DNA from: Poecilobothrus nobilitatus
Taxonomy: Eukaryota > Arthropoda > Insecta > Diptera > Dolichopodidae
Reading direction: 5' to 3'
DNA length: 64,000 nucleotides
Assembly: GCA_947095535.1 (NCBI GenBank)
Contig: OX352774.1
Coordinates: 259,877,843 to 259,941,842, forward strand
Shown here: in pieces, positions 42,501 through 50,484 of the stretch
How positions within the stretch are numbered: the stretch's first letter is position 1
Layout: the number at the start of each line of letters is the position of its first letter
Translations under genes and position numbers: made by a program
The notes under the pieces: model-generated
What the model was told of the DNA's origin: nothing
Databases searched by the model: none
Seen by the model: the letters and a program-made list of their open reading frames with translations, nothing else

Positions 42501-45500
42501 TTACTAGAATAAAAAGAGATTATTTTATTTAATAAACAAAATAAAAAAACTAAAATCCAAGTGTAAACTGATTGAAATACAAAATCATAATGAAATATAT
42601 CAAAAACTGCATCAGAAATTTTTTCAATCACAAACTGAAATGGGAAGAAATGAAACATATGTCACTGGAACAATTTTGTTTCATTATGCCAAATTACTGA
42701 TCAGTTGTTCAGGGAAATAATTACCAATCCGAAAAATCATAAAATTGATTTTTTTTTAAATATTTAAAGTAAAATTTAAAAATTCGTAGATGAATTTATT
42801 CTTTAGAAATTATTTAATCATTAAATCAACACTTTTGTTAAATTGTATATGTGTTTCCTGCAAAAAAATTGAAAATAAACATTTTCCGGCAACATTTTAA
42901 TCAACGCTAAAGATTGTTTATTTCTTCCCATTTCAGTTTGTCATTGAAAAAAATTCTGATGCAATTCTTGAAATACATATGTACATATTTCATTATGATT
43001 TTGTATTTTAATGAGTTTTTGTTTTTTTAATATTTTGATTAAGTTTAGTTTTAAAATTTTTTGTTTTAAAATCGAAATTTAAAAAAAAGTAAAAAAAAAA
43101 AATAATTCTAGAAAATGTATACTGTTTTATTCTTCTCAATTCAGCCAATGTCATTATTAAACAAACAAATCTTTTTTATTCTTTAACCAAAAATAATTAA
43201 ATAAATTAAAATAATAAAATTTTATTTTGCAAACATCGAAAGAACGCTAACAACAATTTAAATATAAATTACATTTATTTTTATTTTGTCTTCATTATTG
43301 TCATTTGCCATTTGACAGATAATTTAACTGACAGTTTTCTCTGATTGATAAAATCACTATACGGAAAAATGTATAAGTTTTCAATGAAACATTTTTTCCG
43401 GAAGCATTTCAATGATAGCTATAACTGACGCCAAAAGCAAGTGTATAAATAATTATTAGTGCTAATACTTAGTATTTGTAAACAATAAATATTTTTAAAT
43501 AAAATTATTCAATTGTACATACATATGTATGTATGTACATATGTATGTATATTTAAAAACTCGGCAATATTTACTTTATATTTTTACTTTGTAAAAACAA
43601 AAAATCTTCAGAATTATAATAGAGTTCTTCAATAGCAAATAGAAATTAAATATATTTAATAAAACTAATATTAACTTTAAGAAATAATACCTATACTAAA
43701 TGAAATAAAAACAGAAAAGAAAAAATGTTTTACAAAGAGAATAATAATAATTATTTTGACAAATAAAATATACAACCTTCAAACATCAGTTCAAACTAAT
43801 AACCGTTATTTGTTCTTTTATGGTAAATAACATAAATATTTTTTTATTTCTGATGTTTTATTTTATATATTCTTAACATTACATTATTTTCAGCAATCAT
43901 ATCCCCTCAGCTAGTCTTTTGATTTGAACAGACTTACATACATATTCAATAATAACAATAATAATAATATAATATTAATATATATAAATACATATATTTT
44001 TTTATTTATAATAATGTGACGAATCTCTTAAAAGCGTTCACAAATAATAAAATTTATAAAAAGAATTATTTATATTACTGTCTTATTTTCACTTTTTTTT
44101 TACTCCTCTTTCCTTTTGTTTCTTTTGTTTTGTTTTCTTTTTTACTTTAAGGTTTTTCTTAAAGTAAAATATTTTTTTTTTTTTTATTATCTCACAAAAG
44201 AAATAGATTGTATTTCTTACCAATGACGTCATCTACAAGAAAACAAAAGCAAATGACACATTATATCCTATTTTGTCCCTCACCATTATTCAAAATTTCA
44301 CTCGAAGCGACTAGACTTCCGTTTTGATGAAAGTTTTTTTTTGTTTTGTCTTTTTTTTTATTAAAGCGAAACCAAAACAACAAAATAAAAAACTAAAAAC
44401 TTTAGAAAAATAAAAAAAACAAAAATTTTTTTTTTTTTTTTTCGTAAAGTTAAGGAAAAAAATAAGATAACAAAGCCGTAAGAATTTAAAAAATAAAACA
44501 GAAAAACTAAAGAAAAGAAAAGATAAAATAACATTCTCTTAAATAAGAACCTTCTTTAAATAAGAAGTTTATATCGATTGAAGAAAAGCTTGTCACCACA
44601 CCACATACAGATGAGTAAATATTGTGTTATATATGAATAAATAACTAATAAATGTATACAGGGTCACTTTAAGTACATTTAGGGTCAATTCAATGGACCT
44701 ATACATATATTTTATTCTTATATAGTTCATTTCAGAGCAAAACATACCAAAATATCCATATGGATGGAAACATGCACCAAAACAAAACAGTTAAAAAAAA
44801 TCCAGAACGAGTAATGCTGCCCATACACGGCGGACTAGGTACGTGGACTTGATAAGTTGTATCGTGTATGGGCAAGTTGTAAAACCATTTTGATGGGTTG
44901 AAAAGTTGGTTGGAAGAATATCAAAAAATTTTAATTTTTGTGGGCGGAGTCTTTGATTTGTAGTTGAGTTGTATCGTGTATCGAGCAAGTTGTACAACTT
45001 AAATGTCATTTTAACATTGAGATTTTTTGATTTGAGAAAATAATAAAAATATAAAGTACATAATTACAATGGTTCGATATTAGGTTGGATAAGTGTGTGG
45101 TATAGTTCTAAAACCTGTCCGCGTACCAAGTTTACAACCTAGTCCGCGGTATATGAGTAGCATAAAAATTTTCTATGTAAATACTTATACTGCTTATATA
45201 CAAGTTATAAGAAACTAAGATATACAGTTGCTATATAGCAAAAGTTGTCAGTGCCCAACAAAAATTTTATATAAACTTGAACAAGTAATAAGAAACACTG
45301 AAAACTCAAATCAATCATTGTCCAGCATTATCAAAACAATATATTTGATACACACTTTTTACAAGTTTTAAGTATCTTTTCTCCATAAAGACCATTCTCT
45401 AATGTTGGCGTTGGGTTGTAACTTTAACTTTAAAAAAGTTTTTTATTTCAATCTACAATGCTGGCGTAACTTAAATATCTGTGAACTGTCAAGTGTCATT

Positions 45501-48500
45501 GTATCAATATTAAATTTAAAAATGTATAGTGAAGAACTAAAAAAAAAAAAGGAAATATTGTTTTTCACAATTACTTTAAATCTTTTATTTATTGTTTACA
45601 AAAAAAAAAATACCCAACACAACACAAAATAAAACTGTCAAATAGTTCAGCGGTCAGCGTTCAGCTTTGAACATTGCTCAACTTTAATTTTAAAAAGTTA
45701 CACGCCGTAGCTGACAATGCCAGCATTAGAGAAATTTATATTAATTTCCATAATGTTCAAAATAGTTTGGCGATGAAGTTACACGGCACACGCTAACGCC
45801 AGCATTGAAGAATGACCTTAAAGGTACTACTACAATCAAACGAAATTTGCGTAGCCATGACGTAATTGCTGTTAAAAAAAAAAACTAAAATGTATGGAGT
45901 TGTATGGTGGAAGCTACAATTAATGACGTTTACTTACATACAGGCTAAAAAAATTGATCAAATTTTATCTTTTACGTTTTGAATACTGAATTAGCCCTGT
46001 ATTAATAGGTTGGTCGTATACATAAATATGGTCTATTTATATTAATATAATATTATCTAAAAGAGTTATACAGTTATATTGTATAAAAGGTATATTTGAG
46101 AAAAAAAAAAACTGCAATAAAAAATAATACCAACAACAAAAAAGGATTTATATACATATTTATTTATCTTTTTTGTTTTATTTTTCTTTTTTTTTTGTTT
46201 ATTTTGGATTGAGTAGAAAAAATTCATTCTCTGGGGTTCCATATTATTTATATTCATAATAAAGAAAACCATAATACTTGTATTAGTTAATCAATAACTT
46301 TAGAGTAAACATCATCATTCATGTTGAGAAAATTTTTTTTTTGTTTTGTTATTTTTATTATTTTTGTCTTAACCCTTTTAACAAAAACCGAAAAAAAAAA
46401 ATTGGTCTTGATTTTTATTTTTATTCTATTTTGAATTTTATTGTTTAAGTCTCCCATTGTTATAAAGTAATTCTATTATAGATTTATATATGTATCATGC
46501 TTTCATTTTAATCCTTTTTTTTAAGTATAAATATTATTCTTCCGCAAATATTTTATTTTCGTAAATAAACACTTATTGATATAAATTTATCATATAATTT
46601 TTAATTATTCATATTTACCAACAAAAAAAAAAAAAACAAAAAAGACAAATTAGAAATAGAAATAAGATTCTTCAAAAACTTCGATTAATAATTCGTCATG
46701 GAAAAAAAAAAAATATATAACAATATTAATATAAATATATAAAATACAATTTTTTATAAATAGAACATTATTAATGATTCAATTTTTTTATCATCTTTAA
46801 AATTGTGAGGATATTTTTATAGGAATTAAATTTAAAATATTAAAAACTAGCAGAATTACCCAGAATTCCACGGATTTCTTTTAAATATTTGTTTTCAAAA
46901 AAAATATTGCAAATAACACAAACAAAAAATACATATGTATCAAATCAAAATGCGCAAATGGGTTAAAAGATTTTAATTTATTATGCGTTATTTGGCACGG
47001 ATATACATACATATGTATATCTAAAAAATTTCAAATCAATCTGTCAAATTATTTATAATTAAGAAAAAAAAAAAAAAAATCTTTAAAGAGCTCTTATGCC
47101 ACATTGGGTTAACGAAACTCAACAAATAATATTTTGGAGATTTTATTTTGGTTCATCAAAGTATCTCCGTACGAAATTGGACATAATTCAGTTACAAATA
47201 TTTTTTTTGGCGAATCGTTCTATAGTTTAACAGTTTTTTAATTCTATTATTATAGTCTACTCTACTATTAAAATAAACAAAGTATATATTATATAAAAAA
47301 ATTTTAAAATATTTGGTCAAATCGTTTTTAATTTACAGCGAAAAGACGAAAATTTAATTCTAGTGTCTCAATGAATTAATGAATTCAACAACTTTATTCC
47401 AACAATAAATTGTTTTTATAACAACAGAAAAGTCAACAACCGAAAAAAATTGTGCTGTTGTCGAAAAAAAATTGTGCTGAACATTTCCAAGACTTGAGAA
47501 ACATAGTTGTAAAGTTTGGTTTCAATCTGTACATGTTAATCTGTTTAGCAATATATAGATAACACACAAACATAAATCCTGATTTATATAATTAAGAAAA
47601 AATGAATTGAAAATTATTGTGAAATAAATTATCTACAGCCATTTTAATTAACCTATAAGTATGCAATATTTATTGATATTAAATTATATGATAGTACATT
47701 ATTTCTGCTCTTAGGGGCCTCGATGGCCTAGTGATTAAGCACGTGGTTTATTAATCAAGGGAATACGTGTTCAAATTCTGCACAGGTAGTAAATTTTATT
47801 AATTGAAAACAAATCCTCCTTGCTACCAAATATAGCGTAAATATAAAATATATAATATAAACAAAATAAATAATATTAGTGTAGGGGCTTCGTTAATCTA
47901 GTGGGTAGGCGTGTGGCGTATTAACCGAAGGAGTGTTGGTTCGATCCCAGCACAGGTCGTAAGTGTTTTTTCTTTACATAACCCCCTTACTACTAAATAT
48001 AATGTAAATATATAGTATATAATATAAACAAAATAAATAATATTAGTATATAATTTAATAATAGTATAAAAAAAAACCTATAATAGCCTTTAGTAGCCGA
48101 TGGTTTTGTAATATTGCAATATCCTATGTGATTTGTAATATTAATATAAATAAATAAGTAAATTTCTGCTCTTAGTGCTATTATCTTTAAATCATATATA
48201 ACATGCTAATTACATACTTATATAAGAAACTGTTTTAATAATCTTTTATAGATTCTGTAAAAATAAAAATAAAAAAACAATTGAAGTAAACTTAATAAGA
48301 AAATAATCAATATATCAAATCTATTTCAAACAAGTATTTTGGTAGGCATTCAAATATGATATGACTGATTTATGAGTATATTTAATTTACCAAATTTTTT
48401 GATAAACTAATCAAATTTACGATAAGTACCTAATCATTTATTACCCCAGAATAAATTGCATAATATTTTTTTTTAAATAGTAAATTTTTATATTACATTA

Positions 48501-50080
48501 ATAGTAAATAATCATGTGGAACTTGTAACTTATAAACTATTACAACATAATTACAAAAAAACAAAACCTAGTTTTGGAATCTTAGAATCTATTAAATTAC
48601 AAATCAGTTAAATTTTTATTATAACAGAATTTTTTTTTCAGTAATTATTATATTAGCTTTTTTTTTTTCTTTTAGTTTTTAAATAACTTCTACACAACCC
48701 AAATAACTCTTGAAATCCTATATTAAAGTTATTTAAGTAATTTTATTCAAAAAATTAAAACTTTACTTTGTTTTAAGGAAAACCTACAAAAATTAAATTA
48801 AATAATTCTAAAATAAAATTAATCAATGTCAAGAAATTAACTCTTTTACTATAATTGTAGTCACAGGGAGGGTAATTTAGTAACAAATTCCATTAGCTAA
48901 ATTTTTATTATAATAAATAATAATGGTTTATTATTGCTCATGGTAATGCCTTTAACTCTTTTATATTGTCATAATTTTTTTTTTTTTTATTGTTAAAAAA
49001 AAAATAGTATTTTGTTGAAAAATGAATAATTTTTATATATGCATGTATTTGATCCTGAATAAGTATTTAAAATTTAAATTTTAAATTAATCTCTTTCTCT
49101 CTTAAAAAGAATACAATTAATACATTATTTAAGATATATACGTATATTACATATGTATGTATCTTAAAGATTTAACTGGTAAAATTTTAGCAAATCAAAA
49201 ATTTTACCATATTATTAATACATATTAAAATACATGGTATCTAATTTGATTATGTAAAATTATTATAAAATCTTATTTCGATATACATATATGTATGTAT
49301 GTATGTATATTCTAATAACATTATATAATATTTTTAAAATTTTTATTGCCTAATTTGACTTAATTTCAATGCCTAGATAAAAATTTTTTTTTTCCTTTTT
49401 ATACTATATTATACATACATATATGTATAAAGATATATACAAAAAGATACAATTATTATATTTTTCTCTTTTACTTTTTTATTTTTTTTTTTTTTTTTTT
49501 TTTTAACTATTATTCTACAGACAAAAAAAACTTTTATTAAATTGCCAAGAACCATTCAATAAAATAAAAACAAACAAACAAAATAAAATAAATTTTACAT
49601 TATTATTGTGTCCTTCTTTGTTTTTTTTTTTTTTTATTTCCACAAAACAACAGTTATAGAAAAAGGATAAAATAATCTTAATCTAAATTTTTAAATGTAC
49701 TCATAAGTAAACAAAAAAAAATGTAACAAAAGACACACAAAAGTAAAATTGTAATACAAAAGTAATAATGTATAATAAAAATTTTATACTAAGTATATAT
49801 TTCATAATAGTTTAATGTATTATAGTTTATATAATATTAAATACGTATGTATGTATGTATGTAATATTTACCTCAACAGTTATACCGGCAACTCCGAATA
49901 CCTTCATGGGAATATCTTCTTTTGGTGTATAACGGTAAAATTCTCTTTTACCCTTATACCATTTAATTGAGTACAAAGTATCATTTTCCAAATCATAATG
50001 ACATGTTAAGTTGGCATTATCACCACGTTTAACAGCTGCTGGGACCGTTACTCGAACATCTTTCAGAGCAATCGTTAAAC
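2368..50080 (-). CDS. Beaten-path (Beat) family Ig protein, gene span, five exons, both ends incomplete
   Basis: Five exons on the minus strand (49872-50080, 34687-34822, 6915-7048, 4551-4673, 2368-2557) join through GT/AG sites in phases 1/0/1/0/0 into one open frame of about 262 residues with no stop. The product has two Ig domains: V-set Cys (NLTC) and Trp (IKWYKG), then GKYSCEVS; second domain LLANC, LTWLLN, LRLACKAT. The stretch VRVTVPAAVKRGD and the KWYKGKREFYRYTPKE motif are hallmarks of the insect Beat family. Known family members are secreted or membrane-tethered neuronal proteins that bind Sidestep-type receptors and steer axon fasciculation or synaptic partner choice. At least seven N-glycosylation sequons are visible, as expected for an extracellular protein. 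The paralogue (beat-I to beat-VII) cannot be fixed by eye. The signal peptide exon and a certain stop codon are missing here. Confidence 0.9.
2558..4550 (-). other. Intron between the last two certain exons (about 2.0 kb)
   Basis: Bounded by donor AGG|GTAAGT and acceptor ATTTTACAG. Mostly unique A/T-rich DNA plus an old interspersed repeat at about 3440-3985. No coding sequence seen. Confidence 0.8.
3440..3985 (+). repeat. Old interspersed repeat, copy 1 (family E)
   Basis: Shares blocks with 32100-33200 in the same order: ATTACGTTTGTGA near 3498 and 32167, AGTGTCTAATTA near 3748 and 32327, and GTAAAATTTGGTTGGT near 3831 against GTAAAATTTAATTGGT near 33123. It is not split here, whereas the second copy is split by a foldback MITE. 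Class not determined. Confidence 0.5.
4551..4673 (-). CDS. Beat-family exon: middle of Ig domain 2
   Basis: 123 nt, exactly 41 codons, phase 0 at both ends; acceptor TTTTTTATAG, donor AGG|GTAAGT. It reads from LRPHEIIRYN through TSATSVLGLKLVLQ to KHFRYKNLR. The segment SVLGLKLVLQSKHF matches the E/F-strand region of the Beat second Ig domain, where family members have a hydrophobic LxLxF/V run before an H-F pair. It contains no cysteine; the closing cysteine is in the next exon. Confidence 0.93.
4674..6914 (-). other. Intron inside Ig domain 2 (about 2.2 kb)
   Basis: Bounded by ACG|GTAAGT and TTTTTTATAG. Contains T/A homopolymers and Phe/Tyr/Lys low-complexity open frames but nothing recognisable as a gene or element. 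Confidence 0.8.
6915..7048 (-). CDS. Beat-family exon: linker and first half of Ig domain 2
   Basis: 134 nt; acceptor TTTCATTACAG, donor ACG|GTAAGT. With the G carried over it reads D and then 44 codons from LPKIPPRIDIDD. Key features are the first cysteine of the second Ig domain in NMLLANCTVENSKPLANLTW, the core tryptophan in the same stretch, and three sequons (NCT, NLT, NST). Other Beat proteins have a similar C-T-x-x-x-SKPxANLTW block. The phase agrees with both neighbouring exons. Confidence 0.94.
8822..8855. repeat. (TA)n microsatellite
   Basis: An uninterrupted AT/TA run of about 25 bp preceded by (ATAATAT)n. A second run lies at 9055-9076. Confidence 0.9.
11922..12692 (-). mobile_element. 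Family A element (Helitron/DINE-like), short copy
   Basis: One end has the hairpin TAAGTCG-ATGCAAC-CGACTTA (11940-11960) next to CCCCTACACCT. The other ends in the imperfect palindrome TATACCC...GAGTATA at 12664-12692. A (GGAC)n run (12540-12558) follows a conserved block ending GAGTTATCGTGCGTACGGA. Between them are three diverged monomers of about 150 bp, each with a form of TTTATTAATTTCGAAGATATG. The same landmarks appear inverted at 56.3-58.8 kb. A terminal hairpin, internal tandem repeats and a (GTCY)n-type microsatellite are features of DINE-1/Helitron-derived fly elements; that class is inference. No protein coding. Confidence 0.65.
13583..13750 (+). mobile_element. tRNA-derived SINE (subfamily 1)
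   Basis: A tRNA-like head with an A-box-like GATCTAGTGGTAAGAGCG and a decayed B box (GAGCACTAATCC), followed by a body shared with copies at 40.0 and 53.0 kb that ends TTCTTGTCACAT, then an A-rich tail (13747-13760). The shared 'GCGTATAAAATACG' segment after the A box marks the family. Confidence 0.7.
14941..14991. repeat. Short hairpin, 22-bp arms
   Basis: GTTAAGGAGAAGCTACCGAA is paired with TTCGGTAGCTTGTCCTTAAC, one mismatch over 22 bp, with a 7-nt loop. Not a transcription terminator in this context. Confidence 0.85.
15093..15600 (+). pseudogene. Non-LTR retrotransposon ORF relic (C-terminal part)
   Basis: The plus-strand translation, with stops and one or more frame changes, reads KIWRSSQMAKKTTLKIFQA, then VWETTNQERLGNVLRRSLN, then RQVLEWNS, then KPENTWHRTVE, KTWSQ and RSRWEGSVTALCSQKE. 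The order of these blocks matches the end of a common class of LINE reverse-transcriptase polyproteins (…LRIFxxxVxSVLLYG… ELWRxTxQxPI… GRPxxTWRR… RxxWRSxVxxLCxxR). It is broken and 5' truncated; no active-site motif is left. Confidence 0.7.
22025..22160 (+). mobile_element. LINE 3'-end-like fragment
   Basis: GGAGGTGGTGTTTAGTGGGT, AAAGTCCCACACACTCG, TAGTGTCTTTCGATGATTCC and CACCTACCCCTGCC parallel the 36.4-kb copy. A 78-codon frame over it is non-functional. Confidence 0.55.
22608..22890 (-). mobile_element. LINE 3'-end-like fragment (related family)
   Basis: Matches 60.8 kb block by block on the plus strand: GGTAGGAATCATCCAAAAAC, TTAGTAGTGTCAAATTCTTA, ATAATGGGATGAAACACC, ACGCAATATATTGGCTA and TATCACTGTAGCAGTTGTTA, then (ATT)n. 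Read on the minus strand its end runs like the 36.4-kb LINE end. Confidence 0.55.
24181..24311 (+). pseudogene. Possible LINE ORF C-terminal relic
   Basis: The open stretch ends QNRDNWRSYVKAICSLVE and then a stop. The W-R-x-x-V-x-A-x-C ending is like that of LINE polyproteins, as in the relic at 15.1 kb. Only about 40 residues, so tentative. Confidence 0.4.
24450..24756. repeat. Large palindrome, 80-bp identical arms
   Basis: Arm 24450-24529 is the exact reverse complement of 24677-24756 (begins ATGTGTATGAAATTACAGAA). The 147-bp spacer holds a direct repeat of AACTTTATAAACTTCAAAAT. No target-site duplication is obvious. Confidence 0.95.
26100..26500. mobile_element. Degenerate inverted-repeat (MITE-like) element
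   Basis: Left end CATTGGACCATTCCATACGA with GTGTCCTCTTACGTTTCG. The right end read in reverse is AAGGAGCCATTCCATAAGAA with TGTACTCTTTCG. No coding capacity. Confidence 0.45.
26525..26838 (+). repeat. Minisatellite, CTGATACT-type unit
   Basis: About 310 bp of irregular repeats of (T)CTGATACT with variants TTGATACT, CTGATAAT and CTAATACT. Unit length mostly 8-10 bp. It starts about 25 bp after the inverted-repeat element. Confidence 0.9.
31502..31850 (-). mobile_element. Family A element, decayed relic
   Basis: Shows the family's order of landmarks: a TTTTGGAGTTATATGACAAC block like the monomer, TTTTGAGTTATTGTGCGAAC, GGATGAATGGACGTTCG, then AGAATATATATATTTCCTAT. All are diverged and the terminal hairpin is not clear. 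Confidence 0.5.
32341..33062. mobile_element. Foldback MITE (family C), deleted copy
   Basis: Ends GGCGCCAATTTTAGCTTTCA and TGAAAGCTATAACTGGCGCC are inverted. The left arm and centre match the full copy at 42.3 kb but most of the right arm is missing. It lies inside the family E repeat and carries a foreign patch at 32426-32493. Confidence 0.7.
32426..32493 (+). repeat. Patch copied from 30229-30302
   Basis: CGTTAAAGGACAACAAAGTC, AAAATAACG, a T run and GTTATTTTTCCCCAAGTG are shared by 30244-30302 and 32438-32493, preceded by AATAAATAAAT in both. The 42.3-kb MITE has no such segment at this place, so it was added here. Confidence 0.85.
34687..34822 (-). CDS. Beat-family exon: second half of Ig domain 1
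   Basis: 136 nt, 45 codons plus one base; acceptor ATATTTTTAG, donor GTTG|GTAAGT. It starts KSMSNASNVMLV, carries the second Ig cysteine in NSTGKYSCEVSADAPTFH and ends GELEVV. The pattern CEVSADAPTFHT followed by a short strand and VV is typical of Beat proteins. Two N-glycosylation sequons (NAS, NST) are present. It is about 15 kb from the preceding exon and 27.6 kb from the next, so it is invisible to ORF searching; it was found by splice phase and family pattern. Confidence 0.95.
34960..35240 (+). mobile_element. Family B fragment (left end)
   Basis: AAAGGTTTTTAAAGGTGTGC, ATTTTCAAAAAGACAATTTT resembles the left end at 50.48 kb (AAAGGTTTTCAAATATG, TTTTCCAAAAGACAATT). The rest is diverged and no right end is seen. 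Confidence 0.4.
35945..36020. repeat. GC-rich repeat-like patch
   Basis: GGAGGAACTAGTAGACACAG, GTTGGGGGGAGGGGCCACC and ATAGGAGGCCCACAATT stand out in composition from the surrounding A/T-rich DNA. May be a fragment of a transposon end; no second copy in the window. Confidence 0.3.
36375..36506 (+). mobile_element. LINE 3' end with 30-nt poly(A) tail
   Basis: GGGGGGTGGTTTTGGTTGGT, ATCCAACACTACCCTGAGG, CTCTTGGTGACTTTCGAG and CCACCAACCCTCGT are followed by A30 (36477-36506). The same blocks occur at 22.0 kb. A poly(A)-ended, 5'-truncated repeat is the usual form of a LINE insertion. Confidence 0.65.
39945..40096 (-). mobile_element. tRNA-derived SINE (subfamily 1), best-preserved head
   Basis: On the minus strand it reads GGGCCTCGGTGGCCTAGTGG, GTAAGAGCGTATAAAATACG, then a perfect B box GGTTCGAATCCCACAC. 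A and B boxes are those of an RNA polymerase III internal promoter. The body ends GGCTGTGCAATTTCCTGTCC. The head does not fold as an intact tRNA (no matching acceptor stem), so this is a SINE and not a tRNA gene. Confidence 0.8.
40775..41879 (+). mobile_element. Family B element with TIRs, internal duplication and (GGAC)n
   Basis: Inverted ends AGCGCACATTTCCAAAA and TTTTTTTGGAAATGTGCT. Inside, a 427-bp-spaced duplication has AACCTTTAACACACGTAAAA at 40821 and 41248, each followed by GTGCCGGAGTTATGAAA-type text. (GGAC)n runs from 41795 to 41828 near the right end. No coding. Confidence 0.7.
42263..43434. mobile_element. Foldback MITE (family C), full-length
   Basis: Long arms, roughly 42267-42660 and 42905-43433, are inverted copies of each other. 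Pairs include GACGCCAGTTATACC with ATAGCTATAACTGACGCC, GTCAAATGGCAAAT with ATTTGCCATTTGAC, and CAAACTGAAATGGGAAGAAA with its complement near 42915. The centre is not repeated. No open frame of note, so it is non-autonomous. Confidence 0.75.
43515..43553. repeat. Palindromic TACATATGTATG microsatellite
   Basis: Alternating ACATACATATGTATGTATGT blocks, self-complementary. Similar short runs occur at many places in the window (for example 49283-49309, 49848-49861). Confidence 0.85.
44820..45156. mobile_element. TIR element (MITE-like)
   Basis: CATACACGGCGGACTAGGT at the left and ACCTAGTCCGCGGTATATG at the right are inverted with 2 mismatches in 19. A direct repeat GAGTTGTATCGTGTAT / AAGTTGTATCGTGTAT lies within. 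Flanks AGTAATGCT and AGTAGCAT are only loosely alike. Confidence 0.6.
45390..45817. mobile_element. TIR element with doubled end motifs (MITE-like)
   Basis: Inverted ends CATTCTCTAATGTTGGCGTT and AACGCCAGCATTGAAGAATG. A second inward pair (AATGCTGGCGTAAC at 45457; GACAATGCCAGCATTAG at 45713) repeats the AATGCTGGC motif. Low coding potential. Confidence 0.6.
47715..48161 (+). mobile_element. tRNA-derived SINE dimer (subfamily 2) with target-site duplication
   Basis: Two head-to-tail units of about 170 bp (47715-47881 and 47882-48052). Each has a tRNA-like head (GGCCTAGTGATTAAGCACG; ATCTAGTGGGTAGGCGTG), a B box (GTTCAAATTCTGC; GGTTCGATCCCAGC) and the same body (ATAAACAAAATAAATAATAT). A tail follows to 48161. 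The whole is flanked by ATTTCTGCTCTTAG at 47701-47714 and again at 48162-48175, an exact 14-bp duplication expected from LINE-driven insertion. Confidence 0.85.
49872..50080 (-). CDS. Beat-family exon: first half of Ig domain 1
   Basis: 209 nt; acceptor TGTTTTACAG before it and donor GAG|GTAAAT after it. It enters with two bases of a split codon (GT) and then reads 69 codons starting LTIALKDVRV. It holds the family signature VTVPAAVKRGD, the first Ig cysteine in NANLTCHYDLEND (with an N-glycosylation sequon NLT), the core tryptophan in SIKWYKGKREFYRY, and ends FGVAGITVE. The other two frames stop within the exon. This is the best-conserved part of Beat proteins and gives the family assignment. 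An (AAT)n tract lies just before the acceptor and a (GTAT)n tract just after the donor. It is the most 5' exon that could be recognised; the preceding exon should carry the start codon and signal peptide. Confidence 0.95.
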
Positions 50081-50484
50081 CTGTAAAACAAAAAAATAAT
50101 AATAATAATAATAATATGAAAAATTATAAAAACAATGAAATTGAACAGAAATAGGAAACAAAAAATAAAATAATAGTGGATAGTAAAAAAAAAAAAAATA
50201 TATATAAAATATATAATATATTCCCATATATATTTATATATAATTGTACCTATGTACATAAAGAAAACAAAAATACATTAAACGTATACCAAAATGTTAA
50301 TATAAATAAAAATAAAATAAATGAAAAACGAAAAAAATTACAATTTACAACCGTTAAAAAGAATCATGTACAAACATATTAAGAATTATCCTATACACAT
50401 ATACTATTATAATAGTCTATAATATAAGTACAAACAAGTTATATATTAAACATACATATTACCAACAAGGACGAATGTAAAATT

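Larger units (their letters stand above)
34823..49871 (-). other. Intron inside Ig domain 1 (about 15.0 kb)
   Basis: Bounded by GAG|GTAAAT and ATATTTTTAG. Contains the LINE 3' end at 36.4 kb, SINEs at 40.0 and 47.7 kb, family B element, foldback MITE and two TIR elements listed separately. 37.0-39.9 and 48.2-49.8 kb show only A/T-rich low-complexity DNA. Confidence 0.75.
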
